From Thauera aromatica_A (GTDB lineage Bacteria; Pseudomonadota; Gammaproteobacteria; Burkholderiales; Rhodocyclaceae): a stretch of DNA of 64,000 nt. Below, piece after piece: positions 38,290 to 48,715 of the stretch; the stretch's first letter is position 1, and the number at the start of each line of letters is the position of its first letter. A program made the position numbers and the translations under genes. Location: NCBI RefSeq assembly GCF_023093595.1, contig NZ_JALLIK010000100.1:28552-92551 (forward strand). Direction: 5' to 3'. The notes under the pieces were generated by a model. That model searched no databases. It was given only the letters and a program-made list of their open reading frames with translations, and was not told the DNA's origin.

Positions 38290-38350
38290 AGCCGGGTTTT
38301 ATCGAACAGAACTAATATAAAACGCGTTGTTTATGCGATTTCCTGCTATT
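38290..38350 (-). promoter_or_regulatory. AT-rich promoter island ahead of cysT
   Basis: In a genome of very high GC, the 38296-38345 stretch is strikingly AT-rich. On the minus strand it gives TATATT (38319-38314) as a -10 candidate with no good -35, as expected for a CysB-activated promoter. CysB sites are poorly conserved, so the assignment rests on position and composition. Confidence 0.4.
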
Positions 38351-38396
38351 CGTCCGCCCGTTTCTGTCCTCCGGCCGATTCTGCGCGGCGATTACC

Positions 38397-39407
38397 TCAC
38401 CGCCCCGCGTAGACCTGGTCGAACACCCCACCGTCGGCGAAGTGCTTCTTCTGCGCTGCCTGCCAGCCGCCGAGGTCCTCGATGGTGATCAACTCGATCT
38501 TGGGGAAGCGGGCCACGTCGGCGGGGTCGGCGTGCTCGGGCTTGAGCGGGCGGTAGTAGTGCCTGGCGGCGAGCTTCTGGCCGACCGGGGAGTACAGGTA
38601 TTCCAGGTAGGCCTGTGCCACTTTCTCCGTGCCGCGTTTCTGCGCCACGCCATCGACAACGGTGACCGGCGGTTCGGCGAGGATGGAGACCGAGGGCACG
38701 ACGATTTCGAACTTGTCCGGCCCGAGTTCGTTGATCGACAGGAAGGCTTCGTTCTCCCAGGCCAGCAGCACGTCGCCGATGCCGCGCTGGACGAAGGTGT
38801 TGGTCGCGCCGCGCGCGCCGGAGTCGAGGACCGGCACATGCTTGAGCAGTTCGGTGACGAAGGCCTGTGCGGTCTGCTCGCTGCCGCCCGGTTGCTTGAG
38901 CGCGTAGCCCCAGGCGGCGAGATAGTTCCAGCGCGCGCCGCCGGAGGTCTTCGGGTTCGGGGTGACGACTTCGATCCCCGGCTTGATCAGGTCGCCCCAG
39001 TCCTTGATGCCTTTCGGGTTGCCCTTGCGTACCAGGAACACGATCGTGGAGGTGTAGGGCGAGCTGTTGCCGGCGAGGCGCTTCTGCCAGTCGGCGGGGA
39101 TCTTGCCGGTCTGTCGGGCGATGGCGTCGATGTCGTAGGCCAGGGCCAGGGTGACGACGTCGGCTTCCAGCCCGTCGATCACCGCACGCGCCTGCTTACC
39201 GGCGCCGCCGTGCGACTGCTTGATGGTGACGGTCTCGCCGGTCTTGTCCTTCCAGTAGCGGGCGAACTCCGGGTTGAACGCGTGGTAGAGCTCGCGTGTG
39301 GGGTCGTAGGACACGTTGAGCAGGGTGGTCTGCGCCTGGGCTGTGCCGGCCAGGCCGGTGGCGAGCCCCAGGGCGAGCAGGGTATGGCGAAGGGGACTGA
39401 AGGCCAT
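38397..39407 (-). CDS. sbp: Periplasmic sulfate-binding protein
   Basis: A 336-residue solute-binding protein with a signal peptide (MAFSPLRHTLLALGLATGLAGTAQA, cut after AQA at about 25). Sulfate-binding family segments are clear: LLNVSYDPTRELYHAFNPEFARYW, KQSHGGAGKQARAVIDGLEADVVTLAL, NPKTSGGARWNYLAAWGYA and LLAWENEAFL. GGAG precedes the ATG at 39407. It delivers sulfate to CysTWA, encoded just downstream. Confidence 0.95.
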   Translation of the reverse strand: MAFSPLRHTLLALGLATGLAGTAQAQTTLLNVSYDPTRELYHAFNPEFARYWKDKTGETVTIKQSHGGAGKQARAVIDGLEADVVTLALAYDIDAIARQTGKIPADWQKRLAGNSSPYTSTIVFLVRKGNPKGIKDWGDLIKPGIEVVTPNPKTSGGARWNYLAAWGYALKQPGGSEQTAQAFVTELLKHVPVLDSGARGATNTFVQRGIGDVLLAWENEAFLSINELGPDKFEIVVPSVSILAEPPVTVVDGVAQKRGTEKVAQAYLEYLYSPVGQKLAARHYYRPLKPEHADPADVARFPKIELITIEDLGGWQAAQKKHFADGGVFDQVYAGR

Positions 39408-39424
39408 CGTTGTTTCTCCGTAGC

Positions 39425-39500
39425 GGTGATTGCGACGGAGGAAATTTATCCGCGGCGCTCGGCAATCCGAACCAAGAAAAAGCGGATTGCTTATTCCGTC
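39425..39500 (-). promoter_or_regulatory. Candidate sbp control region
   Basis: The minus strand carries GATAAA (39452-39447 region) as a -10 candidate and an AT-rich block around 39470-39500 reading GGAATAAGCAATCC then CTTTTTCTTGG, resembling activator half-sites of the CysB type. It is shared with the start of the rightward PBP gene at 39614. Confidence 0.3.
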
Positions 39501-39613
39501 CGGTGGCAGGCGCCCGCCCCGGCGTGCCGACGCTGTGGTGTGGGTGCAACAGTGGCATTTCTGCATCGTAGAATGAGGATAATTTTTGCGATGCAATATC
39601 CGCCCCTCTGCCC

Positions 39614-42600
39614 GTGACCTCCGCCGCCCCGAACCCCTCGCCGCAGCCTGTGCGCCGCTCCTTCCTCTCCAGGCGCGCGCTGGGCGCCGTCGCCCTCGTG
39701 TCGATGCTGGTGGCGGGCGTGGCGGGGGGGCTGCTGCTGTGGCACGAGGGGAAGACCTCCCGCCTGCAGGCGCGCGAGATCGCGCGCTACGCCGCGCGTC
39801 TCGACTATGCGCGGATGGCGGGGGCGAGCACCGCGATCCGCTTCCCCGCCCACGGCCCGTTCGATCAGCGCCTCGGCTACACCGAGCTGCCGCGCTTTGC
39901 CGAACGCCTGCAGGCGCGCGGCTTCGCGCTCACCGAGCAGGTGCGTTTCAGTCCGGCGCTGATCGATTACAGCGCGGCGGGCCTGTTTCCGCCCTATCGT
40001 GAAAAGACTCGCGCCGGGCTCGACGTGTTCGACTGCCGGGGCGAGTCCCTGTACGGCTTTCGTTACCCATACCGCGCGTATGCCGACTTCGAGGCGGTGC
40101 CGGCGATGGTCGTCGACGCCCTGCTGTTCATCGAAAACCGCGACCTCCTCGATCCCGCCCGGCCGACCCTGAACCCGGCGGTGGACTGGGCGCGCTTCGC
40201 CCGCGCCGCGCTCGGCCAGCTCGGGCGCATGGTCGATGCCGATCTCGACGCTCCCGGCGGCAGCACCCTCGCCACCCAGATCGAGAAGTACCGCCATTCA
40301 CCCGGCGGCATCACCGTCGATGCGCGCGAGAAGCTGCGCCAGATGGCTTCGGCCAGCGTGCGCGCCTACCGCGATGGCGAGCACACCCTGGCGGCGCGCC
40401 GCCGCCTGGTGCTCGACTATCTGAACACCGTGCCGCTGTCGGCCGCCCCCGGCCACGGCGAGGTCAACGGTCTCGGCGACGGCCTCTGGGTGTGGTTCGG
40501 CGCCGACTTCGCGCGCGTCAATGCGCTGCTCGCCGCGCCCGCGGCCGAGGGCGCGGAGCGCGTGGCCCAGGGCCAGGCGCTGCGCCAGGTGGTGGCGCTG
40601 ATGATCGCCCACCGCCGGCCGTCGTGGTACCTCGCCGACGGCCGCGAGGAACTCGCCCGCAGTACCGATGCCCACCTGCGCCTGCTTGCCGGGGCCGGCC
40701 TGATCGGCCCCGCCCTGCGCGACGCCGCACTCGGCCAGCCGCTGCGCTTCCGCGATCTCGCCGCCGACCCGGCGCTGGTGCCGGCCCAGCCGGGCAAGGG
40801 GACGACCGCGGTGCGAACCCGCCTGGCGGGCCTGCTCGACACTTCGCTGTACGCCCTCGACCGCCTCGACGCCGAACTGGCGAGCACGCTCCACGGTGGC
40901 CTGCAGCAGGCGGTCAGCGACTACCTCGGCCGCCTGTCCGAGGCCGAGTTCGCGCGCAGCCAGGGCCTGATCGGCGAGCGCCTGCTGCACCCGGCCTCGC
41001 TCGATGCGGTGCGCTACAGCTTCACCCTGGTCGAGCGCACCGCGGGCGGCAACCGGGTGCGGGTGCAGACCGATACCACCGACCAGCCGCTCGACATCAA
41101 CGAAGGCAGCAAGCTCGAACTGGGCTCCACCGCCAAGCTGCGCGTGCTCGCCACCTACCTCGAACTGGTCGCCGAACTCCACGCCCGGCTGGCGCCGCTC
41201 GATACGGCGGCGCTGCGCCGGGTGAATATCGACGCCCACGACCGCCTGACGCGCTGGGCCGTGGAGCATCTCGCCGCGGCCGCCGACCGCAGCCTGCCGG
41301 CGATGCTCGAAGCCGCGCTCGAACGGCGCTTTTCGGCCAATCCGGGCGAGCGCTTCTTCACCGGCGGCGGCGTGCATGTGTTCGGCAACTTCAACGACAC
41401 CGACAACGGCCGCGTGCCGACCGTGCGCGAAGCGCTGCAGGCTTCGATCAACCTGCCTTTCGTGCGCCTGATGCGCGAACTCGTGCGCCACACCATGTAT
41501 CAGGTGCCGGGCAGTACCGCGCGCCTGCTCGAAGACCGCCAGGACCCGCGGCGCGAGGAATACCTCGCCCGCTTCGCCGATCGCGAGGGCCAGGCCTTCC
41601 TGCGCCGCTTCTGGCACAAGTACCAGGACAAGGGCGCGGAGGAGGCGCGTTCGATGCTGCTCGATGGCCTGCGTCCGGGCGACGACCGCCTCGCCGCGGT
41701 CTTCCGCTACCTCGAGCCGGCCGCGCCGCCTGCCGCGCTTGCCGCGTTCCTCGCCGCGCGCGTGGACGGGCCGCCGCCGACTGCGGCACGGGTCGCTCAG
41801 CTCTATGCCCGCCATGCGCCCGAGGCCTTCGATCTGCCCGACCGCGGCTACGTTGCGCGCGTCCATCCGCTCGAGCTGTGGCTGGTGGGCTATCTGCTGC
41901 AGCACCCGGAGGCGACGTTCGCCGACATCGTGGCGGCGAGTGCGGATGAGCGCCAGGCGGTGTACCGCTGGCTGTTCCGCACCCGGATCAAAAGTGCGCA
42001 GGACGCGCGCATCTTCACTATGCTCGAGGTCGAGGCCTTTCTCGAGATCCACCGGCGCTGGGCCCGGCTCGGCTATCCCTTCGGCTACCTCGTGCCTTCG
42101 CTCGCCACCGCGCTGGGCAGCTCGGGCGACCGCCCGGGGGCGCTCGCCGAACTGATGGGGATCATCGCCAACGATGGCCTGCGCCTGCCGACGCGGCGTA
42201 TTGACCGCGTGCGCTTCGCCGTCGATACGCCCTACGAGACCGCGTTTGCGGTGCGCCCGGCCGAGGGCGAGCGGGTGATGGCGGTGGAGGTGGCGCAGGC
42301 GCTGCGCAGCGCCTTGTCGGACGTCGTCGAAAGCGGCACCGCACGCCGCCTCGCCGGCGCCTTCCGCCTCACCGATGGCAGCGCGCTGGCGCTTGGCGGC
42401 AAGACCGGCACCGGCGACAACCGCATCGTCGTCCGCGGCCGCCCCGGGTTGGCGCTGAATCGCACTGCCACCTTCGTGTTCTACCTCGGGTCGCGCCATT
42501 TCGGCACCCTGACCGCCTACGTCATCGGCCCCGACGCGGCAGGTTACCGCTTCACTTCGGGGCTGCCGGTGCAGATCCTGAGGTCGATGGGGCCGCTGCT

Positions 42601-42778
42601 GCTGCCCCATCTCGAGCCCGCCGCAGGGCCCGCCTGCCTGCCGCCGCCGGGGGCACCCGATAGGGGAACGGATGAAGCGAAGGCGGCCGCTCCGCAGGCG
42701 GGTGGCAGTAGCGCTGCAGCGGGTGTCGTCCCGGTGGCCCAAGGGGCGCGGATCGCCCACGGGCGTGTCATGCGCTGA
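39614..42778 (+). CDS. Oversized class A penicillin-binding protein (GT51 plus transpeptidase)
   Basis: A 1054-residue bifunctional peptidoglycan synthase with one N-terminal membrane helix (about 20-43). The GT51 domain shows FIENRDLLDP (catalytic Glu; usual motif EDRxF), GGSTLATQIEKYRHSP and LDYLNTVPLSAAPGHGEVNGLGDGLWVWFG. The transpeptidase has S-x-x-K as STAK (about 505), S-x-N as SIN (about 611) and KTG in GGKTGTGD (about 930). About 320 residues separate SIN and KTG, well over the usual distance, with a charged helical insert rich in Arg and Asp. Length exceeds E. coli PBP1a (850). Start is a GTG with a poor ribosome binding site. It is not one of the standard PBP1 types; similar long proteins occur in betaproteobacteria. 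Confidence 0.82.
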   Translation: MTSAAPNPSPQPVRRSFLSRRALGAVALVSMLVAGVAGGLLLWHEGKTSRLQAREIARYAARLDYARMAGASTAIRFPAHGPFDQRLGYTELPRFAERLQARGFALTEQVRFSPALIDYSAAGLFPPYREKTRAGLDVFDCRGESLYGFRYPYRAYADFEAVPAMVVDALLFIENRDLLDPARPTLNPAVDWARFARAALGQLGRMVDADLDAPGGSTLATQIEKYRHSPGGITVDAREKLRQMASASVRAYRDGEHTLAARRRLVLDYLNTVPLSAAPGHGEVNGLGDGLWVWFGADFARVNALLAAPAAEGAERVAQGQALRQVVALMIAHRRPSWYLADGREELARSTDAHLRLLAGAGLIGPALRDAALGQPLRFRDLAADPALVPAQPGKGTTAVRTRLAGLLDTSLYALDRLDAELASTLHGGLQQAVSDYLGRLSEAEFARSQGLIGERLLHPASLDAVRYSFTLVERTAGGNRVRVQTDTTDQPLDINEGSKLELGSTAKLRVLATYLELVAELHARLAPLDTAALRRVNIDAHDRLTRWAVEHLAAAADRSLPAMLEAALERRFSANPGERFFTGGGVHVFGNFNDTDNGRVPTVREALQASINLPFVRLMRELVRHTMYQVPGSTARLLEDRQDPRREEYLARFADREGQAFLRRFWHKYQDKGAEEARSMLLDGLRPGDDRLAAVFRYLEPAAPPAALAAFLAARVDGPPPTAARVAQLYARHAPEAFDLPDRGYVARVHPLELWLVGYLLQHPEATFADIVAASADERQAVYRWLFRTRIKSAQDARIFTMLEVEAFLEIHRRWARLGYPFGYLVPSLATALGSSGDRPGALAELMGIIANDGLRLPTRRIDRVRFAVDTPYETAFAVRPAEGERVMAVEVAQALRSALSDVVESGTARRLAGAFRLTDGSALALGGKTGTGDNRIVVRGRPGLALNRTATFVFYLGSRHFGTLTAYVIGPDAAGYRFTSGLPVQILRSMGPLLLPHLEPAAGPACLPPPGAPDRGTDEAKAAAPQAGGSSAAAGVVPVAQGARIAHGRVMR

Positions 42779-42835
42779 GCGTCGCGGCGGATGCCGCCGC
42801 TGCGCCGGGGGGCGCCGCAGAAGGGGCCGGCGAAC

Positions 42836-43765
42836 TCAGTGGCGGGCGGCGGCGAGGCGGGCCTGTGCCGCGCGGTTCAACTCCGGCGCGCGCTCCTGCA
42901 GGAAGCGCAGAAAGGCGTCGGCGAGCGGCGTCAGGCGCTTGCCGCTGGGATGGACCACCTGCCAGTGGGTCTGCACCGGGGTGTCCTCGACCCGCAGCAC
43001 GGCGATATCTTCATCCACCGCATGGGCAAGCGCATAGGCCGACAGCAGCGACAGCCCCAGGCCGCCTGCTACCGCCTGCTTGACCGCTTCGTTGCTGCCC
43101 AGCTCAAGGCGTGGGCGCAGCGCCAGGCCGCGGCCGGCGAAGAAGTGCTCGGCGGCTTGGCGGGTGCCCGAGCCGGGCTCGCGGAGGACGAACTCCTCTT
43201 CCTCCAACGCCGCGATCGGCACCGCCGCGCGGGCCGCCAGCGGATGGTTGGCGGCGGCGATCACCACCAGCGGGTTGGCGAGGAAGGGGGTGGCGACCAC
43301 CGGCGGCGCATCGGGCGGGCGACTCATGATGTAGAGGTCGTCGCGGTTGTCGGCGAGGCGGCGGATCACGGCGTCTCGGTTGAGCACAACCAGCGACACC
43401 TCGACCGCCGGGCGTTCGCGGCGGAAATCGCCGAGCAGGCGGGGAATGAAGGTCTCCGCGGTGCTCACCACCGCCAACCGCAGCCGGCCGACGACGTCGC
43501 CGCGCAGCTGGGCGAGGGTTTCGTCGAGGCTCTCGAGCTCCTGCTCGATGCGCAGCGCGGTGTCGACCACCGCTTCCCCGGCGGCGGTTAGGTGCAGGCG
43601 GCGGCCGACGCGCTCGAACAGCGCCAGTCCGACCTGGTCGGCGAGCTGGCGCAGCTGGGCCGACAGCGTCGGCTGGGCCAAGTGCAGGCGCTGGGCGGCG
43701 CGCGACACCCCGCCTTCGCGGGAGACGGCGAGCAGGAGGCGGAGCTGGTGGAAGGTCAGGCGCAT
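42836..43765 (-). CDS. CbbR-type LysR regulator
   Basis: A 309-residue LysR protein. The DNA-binding domain is RAAQRLHLAQPTLSAQLRQL. The effector domain matches CbbR in several blocks: STAETFIPRLLGDFRRERPAVEV, NRDAVIRRLADNRDDLYIMSRPP, LREPGSGTRQAAEHFF and LGSNEAVKQAVAGGLGLSLLS. CbbR proteins sense reduced cofactors or Calvin-cycle metabolites and activate CO2-fixation genes. It is divergent from an SbtA-type bicarbonate transporter across a 191-bp AT-rich control region with palindromic half-sites, so that transporter is the expected target. No Rubisco gene is in the window. Confidence 0.85.
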   Translation of the reverse strand: MRLTFHQLRLLLAVSREGGVSRAAQRLHLAQPTLSAQLRQLADQVGLALFERVGRRLHLTAAGEAVVDTALRIEQELESLDETLAQLRGDVVGRLRLAVVSTAETFIPRLLGDFRRERPAVEVSLVVLNRDAVIRRLADNRDDLYIMSRPPDAPPVVATPFLANPLVVIAAANHPLAARAAVPIAALEEEEFVLREPGSGTRQAAEHFFAGRGLALRPRLELGSNEAVKQAVAGGLGLSLLSAYALAHAVDEDIAVLRVEDTPVQTHWQVVHPSGKRLTPLADAFLRFLQERAPELNRAAQARLAAARH

Positions 43766-43801
43766 CGTGCGGTCCTCGGGAGCGCGGGGGCGGGTATTTG
43801 T

Positions 43802-43826
43802 ATAGATATAAATCTATCCAAATCTA
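43802..43826. promoter_or_regulatory. LysR operator candidate between cbbR-type gene and sbtA
   Basis: ATAGAT (43802-43807) and ATCTAT (43812-43817) form an inverted repeat, and AAATCTA occurs at 43810-43816 and again at 43820-43826, one helical turn apart. This array of half-sites lies in a very AT-rich stretch (43796-43855) in the divergent gap, as expected for a LysR recall site plus activation site. Confidence 0.5.
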
Positions 43827-43956
43827 AAAAATAAATCATTTTTTTAAATGTTTTCGCTGCGGCAGAATGCCTCCGCCCGAAGCCGCGCGGCTTCGCCCCC
43901 TGTGAATAACTCCGCATGTGCGCCCGGGCGCGCATGCCTGGCCCGGAAAGCACACC

Positions 43957-44898
43957 ATGGTCGATGCCGTTCCCTTCTTCTTCGCCCTCGGCGCCGTCGC
44001 CTCGCTCGCGCGCAGCGGCCTGCGCCTGCCGAGCGCGGTGTTCGAGACCTTGTCGATCTACCTGCTGCTGGCGATCGGCCTGAAAGGCGGAGTGGAGATC
44101 GCGCGCTCGGAAAGCGCCGCCCTGTGGCTTGATGCGTTGCTCGCGATCGGTCTTGGCGCGGCGATTCCGCTGCTGGTGTTCCCGCTCTTCCGGCTGCGCT
44201 TCGGCCGCGCCGACGCGGCCTCGCTGGCGGCCCACTACGGCTCGGTGAGCATCGTCACCTTCGCCGTCGGCGCGGCGGTGCTGGGCGGGCGCGGGATCGA
44301 GGTCGAAGGCCACCTCGCGCTGCTGGCGGCGCTGATGGAAGCGCCGGCGCTGATCGTCGCCACCCTGATCGCACGCTGGGGAGTGAAGTCGGCCGATGGC
44401 CGCTCCACCGCCGGTGCGCTGGTGCACGAAGTGTTCGCCAACAAGAGCGTGCTGCTGCTCGGCGGCGGCATCCTCATCGGCTGGCTCGCCGGCCCGCAGG
44501 GGGTCGAGCCGCTGTCGCCGCTCTTCGTCGATCTGTTCAAGGGCGCGCTGTGCCTGTTCCTGCTCGAGATGGGGCTGATCGCCGCCGACCGCCTGCCCGA
44601 CCTGCGCCGGGCCGGCTTCTTCCTCGTCGGCTGCGGGCTGGCGCTGCCGCCGGTGCTGGCGCTTGCCGGCTGGGGGGTGGCGCAGGCGATGGGGCTGGGG
44701 GTGGGCGGCACGGTGCTGCTGATGACGCTCGCCGGCAGCGCGTCCTACATCGCCGCGCCGACCGCGATGCGGATCGCCGTGCCCGAGGCCAACCCGGCCC
44801 TGGGCGTGGCGGCGGCGCTGGCGCTGACCTTCCCGTTCAACCTGCTGCTCGGGATTCCGCTGTACCTGTGGTGGGCGCAGACGATGGCGGCGGGCTGA
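43957..44898 (+). CDS. sbtA: SbtA-type sodium-dependent bicarbonate transporter
   Basis: A 313-residue inner-membrane protein with about ten helices, of the DUF897/SbtA family. Family blocks include ETLSIYLLLAIGLKGGVEIA near the N terminus, AAHYGSVSIVTFAVGAAVL, the matching C-terminal repeat MTLAGSASYIAAPTAMRIAVPEANP, and LTFPFNLLLGIPLYLW. SbtA takes up bicarbonate with sodium in cyanobacteria; proteobacterial relatives often sit beside LysR genes and Calvin-cycle operons. GGAAAG precedes the ATG at 43957. The last 62 bases overlap the C-terminal codons of the convergent MFS gene. No SbtB/PII partner gene is adjacent. Confidence 0.88.
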   Translation: MVDAVPFFFALGAVASLARSGLRLPSAVFETLSIYLLLAIGLKGGVEIARSESAALWLDALLAIGLGAAIPLLVFPLFRLRFGRADAASLAAHYGSVSIVTFAVGAAVLGGRGIEVEGHLALLAALMEAPALIVATLIARWGVKSADGRSTAGALVHEVFANKSVLLLGGGILIGWLAGPQGVEPLSPLFVDLFKGALCLFLLEMGLIAADRLPDLRRAGFFLVGCGLALPPVLALAGWGVAQAMGLGVGGTVLLMTLAGSASYIAAPTAMRIAVPEANPALGVAAALALTFPFNLLLGIPLYLWWAQTMAAG

Positions 44899-46159
44899 GA
44901 GGGGCGCCACCGTGCATGGGGCTACCCTCGGCATGCCCGCGTTCATCGGCTGAAACCATTTCGAGCACGGCCGGCGAGGTGCGCATCATCGGGGTGAAGT
45001 GCGCCGGCGCATCGACGATCTCGTCGCGGGTATTGCGGTACAGGCTGAGCGTGAACAGGGCCAGCGGCAGAAAGGCCAGGCCCAGGTGCAGCGGCAGCGC
45101 GCGCTCGCCGAGCCAGCCCATCAGTGCCCCGGCGATCGCCGGGCCGATGGCGGCGCCCACTCCGTGCAGGAACAGGATGCCGGTGTTGCCGGCGAGGATT
45201 TCGTCCTGGTGAAGGTGGTCGACGAGGTGGGCGACGACGATCGGGTAGACGGTGAAGGCCATGCCGCCGAACAGGAACAGCCCGACCAGGGGGACGTGCT
45301 CGATGTGCCCGAAAGCGCCGACCGCGAGTCCGGCAAAGGTGGCGCCGGCGGCCGCGATGGCGAGCGCCAGGCGGCGGTCGCCGGCGTCGGAAAGACGCCC
45401 CATCGGCCACTGCAGCAGGGCCCCGCCGACGATCGCGCTGGTCATCAGCGCGGCGATCCCGGCGGCGTCGAGGCCGATGCGCTCGCCATAGACCGGGGTC
45501 AGGCTCCAGAACGCGCCCATCGACAGCCCGGAGGAGAGCGCGCCGACGAACGCCGCCGGTGCCGCGCGCCGGATCAGGGCGAGGTCCAGACGCGGCGGGG
45601 CGCCCACCGCCGGTTGGGGAAAGCGCGTCATCGTCACCGGCAGCAGCGAGGCGCAGACGAGGATCGCCGCCACCGCGAACAGGGTGAACGCCGCCGGGCT
45701 GTCCACGCGCAACAGCTGCTGGGCACCGGCGAGCGCGGCGAGGTTGACCACCATGTAGATGGCGAACACCTGGCCGCGGCGCTCGGCGACGGTCTGGTCG
45801 TTGAGCCAGCTCTCGATTACCGCGTAGAAGCCGACCAGGCCGACCCCGGTGATGATACGCAGCACCATCCAGAACCATGGCGCGACGACCAGCGCATGGA
45901 GCAGGATGCAACTCGCGACCGCGGCGCCGAAGAAGGCGAAGGCGCGGATGTGGCCCATGCGCCGGATCAGCTGCGGCGCGACGAAGCTGCCGAGGAAAAA
46001 ACCAAGGAAATAGGTCGAGCCGATCAGGCCCAGTGTGGTGTCGGAAAACCCTTCCAGGCTTCCGCGCAGGGTAACGGTGGTGTTGAGCAGGCCGGAGCCG
46101 AGCAGCAACAGGGCGATGCCGGCGAGCAGGGCGCCGATGGGCAGGATCATGGGCAGCAT
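44837..46159 (-). CDS. MFS transporter (YcaD-like group)
   Basis: A 440-residue major facilitator with twelve predicted helices. Typical blocks are LGLIGSTYFLGFFLGSFVAPQLIRRMGHIRAF (loop 2-3 motif), WLNDQTVAERRGQVFAIYMVVNLAALAGAQQ and the second-half LQWPMGRLSDAGDRRLAL. The pattern resembles the YcaD/UMF-type MFS proteins. The last 35 residues are a Pro/Ser/Ala-rich soluble tail, partly encoded opposite the 3' end of sbtA (62-bp overlap). The ATG may be at 46159 or 46150. The substrate cannot be inferred. Confidence 0.85.
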   Translation of the reverse strand: MLPMILPIGALLAGIALLLLGSGLLNTTVTLRGSLEGFSDTTLGLIGSTYFLGFFLGSFVAPQLIRRMGHIRAFAFFGAAVASCILLHALVVAPWFWMVLRIITGVGLVGFYAVIESWLNDQTVAERRGQVFAIYMVVNLAALAGAQQLLRVDSPAAFTLFAVAAILVCASLLPVTMTRFPQPAVGAPPRLDLALIRRAAPAAFVGALSSGLSMGAFWSLTPVYGERIGLDAAGIAALMTSAIVGGALLQWPMGRLSDAGDRRLALAIAAAGATFAGLAVGAFGHIEHVPLVGLFLFGGMAFTVYPIVVAHLVDHLHQDEILAGNTGILFLHGVGAAIGPAIAGALMGWLGERALPLHLGLAFLPLALFTLSLYRNTRDEIVDAPAHFTPMMRTSPAVLEMVSADERGHAEGSPMHGGAPLSPPPSSAPTTGTAESRAAG

Positions 46160-46334
46160 GGGCGGGGGCCTTCCTGTCCGCTCCGGGGGCGGGCGGTCGG
46201 AAGCTTGTCTAGATCGTTTTGTGCAAACAGTTTACCACTCGTCCCCCGCGGCGCTGCCGGCCGGCGCCCGCCGCGCGGGCGGCAAGCACGGCGGCGAGGG
46301 GGCAAATACCACGGCGAGCAAGGGCGCATCTTTC

Positions 46335-46364
46335 TTGGCGGGCGCCTGTGGCGAGCGCTATAAA
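46335..46364 (+). promoter_or_regulatory. Promoter of the secreted subtilisin gene
   Basis: TTGGCG (46335-46340) and TATAAA (46359-46364) are 18 bp apart; the start would be near 46371, about 73 bases before the ATG. A strong ribosome binding site GGAGGAGG (46429-46436) precedes the ATG at 46444. The remaining part of the gap 46160-46334 shows no other clear signal. Confidence 0.5.
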
Positions 46365-46443
46365 AAAGCATTCGCGCTTTCAGTTCGAGGCGCCGGCGGC
46401 TTCCCGTGCATCAGGCAGGGCCGCTCGCGGAGGAGGAAAAATC

Positions 46444-48066
<1,623 letters not shown>

Positions 48067-48241
48067 GCATCCCGGCCGCGGCCGGCGGCGGAGGGTGCCG
48101 GGAAGGGAGCAAAAGCGCGGGAGCGTAGCTCCGGAAGGGTTTCCCGGGAGCGAGCGGGCCGGCATGCTTGCCTTCGGCGGTGCGCCGGCCTATCTTCACA
48201 CGCCTTCGATGTCCACCCCGCCCGGCAGGAGGCGTCCGCCT

Positions 48242-48715
48242 GTGTCCCCCCCGTCCCCGAAGCTGCGCTCCTGGCGCGACCGCCTGCGCCAGATCGCCTT
48301 GTTCGAGATCGGTGGCCTGGCCCTGATCACGCCGCCTTTCGCCTGGGTGAGCGGCGTTCCGGTAGCCGAGTCGCTGGGGCTGCTCGCTGCGCTCGCGCTG
48401 GTGGCCGCAGTGTGGAACGGCGCTTACAACAGCGGCTTCGACCGGCTCGAGGGGCGGTTGACCGGACGCACCGCCGATCGCCGGCCGTTCCGGTTGCGTT
48501 GCGTGCATGCACTCGGCTTCGAAGGCGGGCTGTTGCTGCTGACCCTGCCGATCATCGTGGCGTGGACTTCCCTGGGCTGGCTGGAGGCCCTGGTTGCCGA
48601 CATCGGACTGGCGATCGCCTACACGATCTACGCGCTGCTGTTCAACATCGGCTACGACCGCCTGTTCCCGGTCGACGGGACACGGCCGGCGGTGGCCGGA
48701 TCCACGCAGAGATGA
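48242..48715 (+). CDS. PACE family (AceI-like) multidrug efflux protein
   Basis: The GTG at 48242 is chosen because AGGAGG (48227-48232) lies nine bases upstream and gives 157 residues, close to AceI (144); ATGs at 48164 and 48209 are in frame but lack such a site. The two bacterial transmembrane pair domains are clear: RLRQIALFEIGGLALITPPFAW with WNGAYNSGFDRLE, and RCVHALGFEGGLLLLTLPIIVAW with LLFNIGYDRLFP. The conserved membrane Glu of the first helix (FEIG) is present. PACE proteins export chlorhexidine and other cations, or short diamines, with protons. Its TGA overlaps the murB ATG. Confidence 0.85.
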   Translation: MSPPSPKLRSWRDRLRQIALFEIGGLALITPPFAWVSGVPVAESLGLLAALALVAAVWNGAYNSGFDRLEGRLTGRTADRRPFRLRCVHALGFEGGLLLLTLPIIVAWTSLGWLEALVADIGLAIAYTIYALLFNIGYDRLFPVDGTRPAVAGSTQR

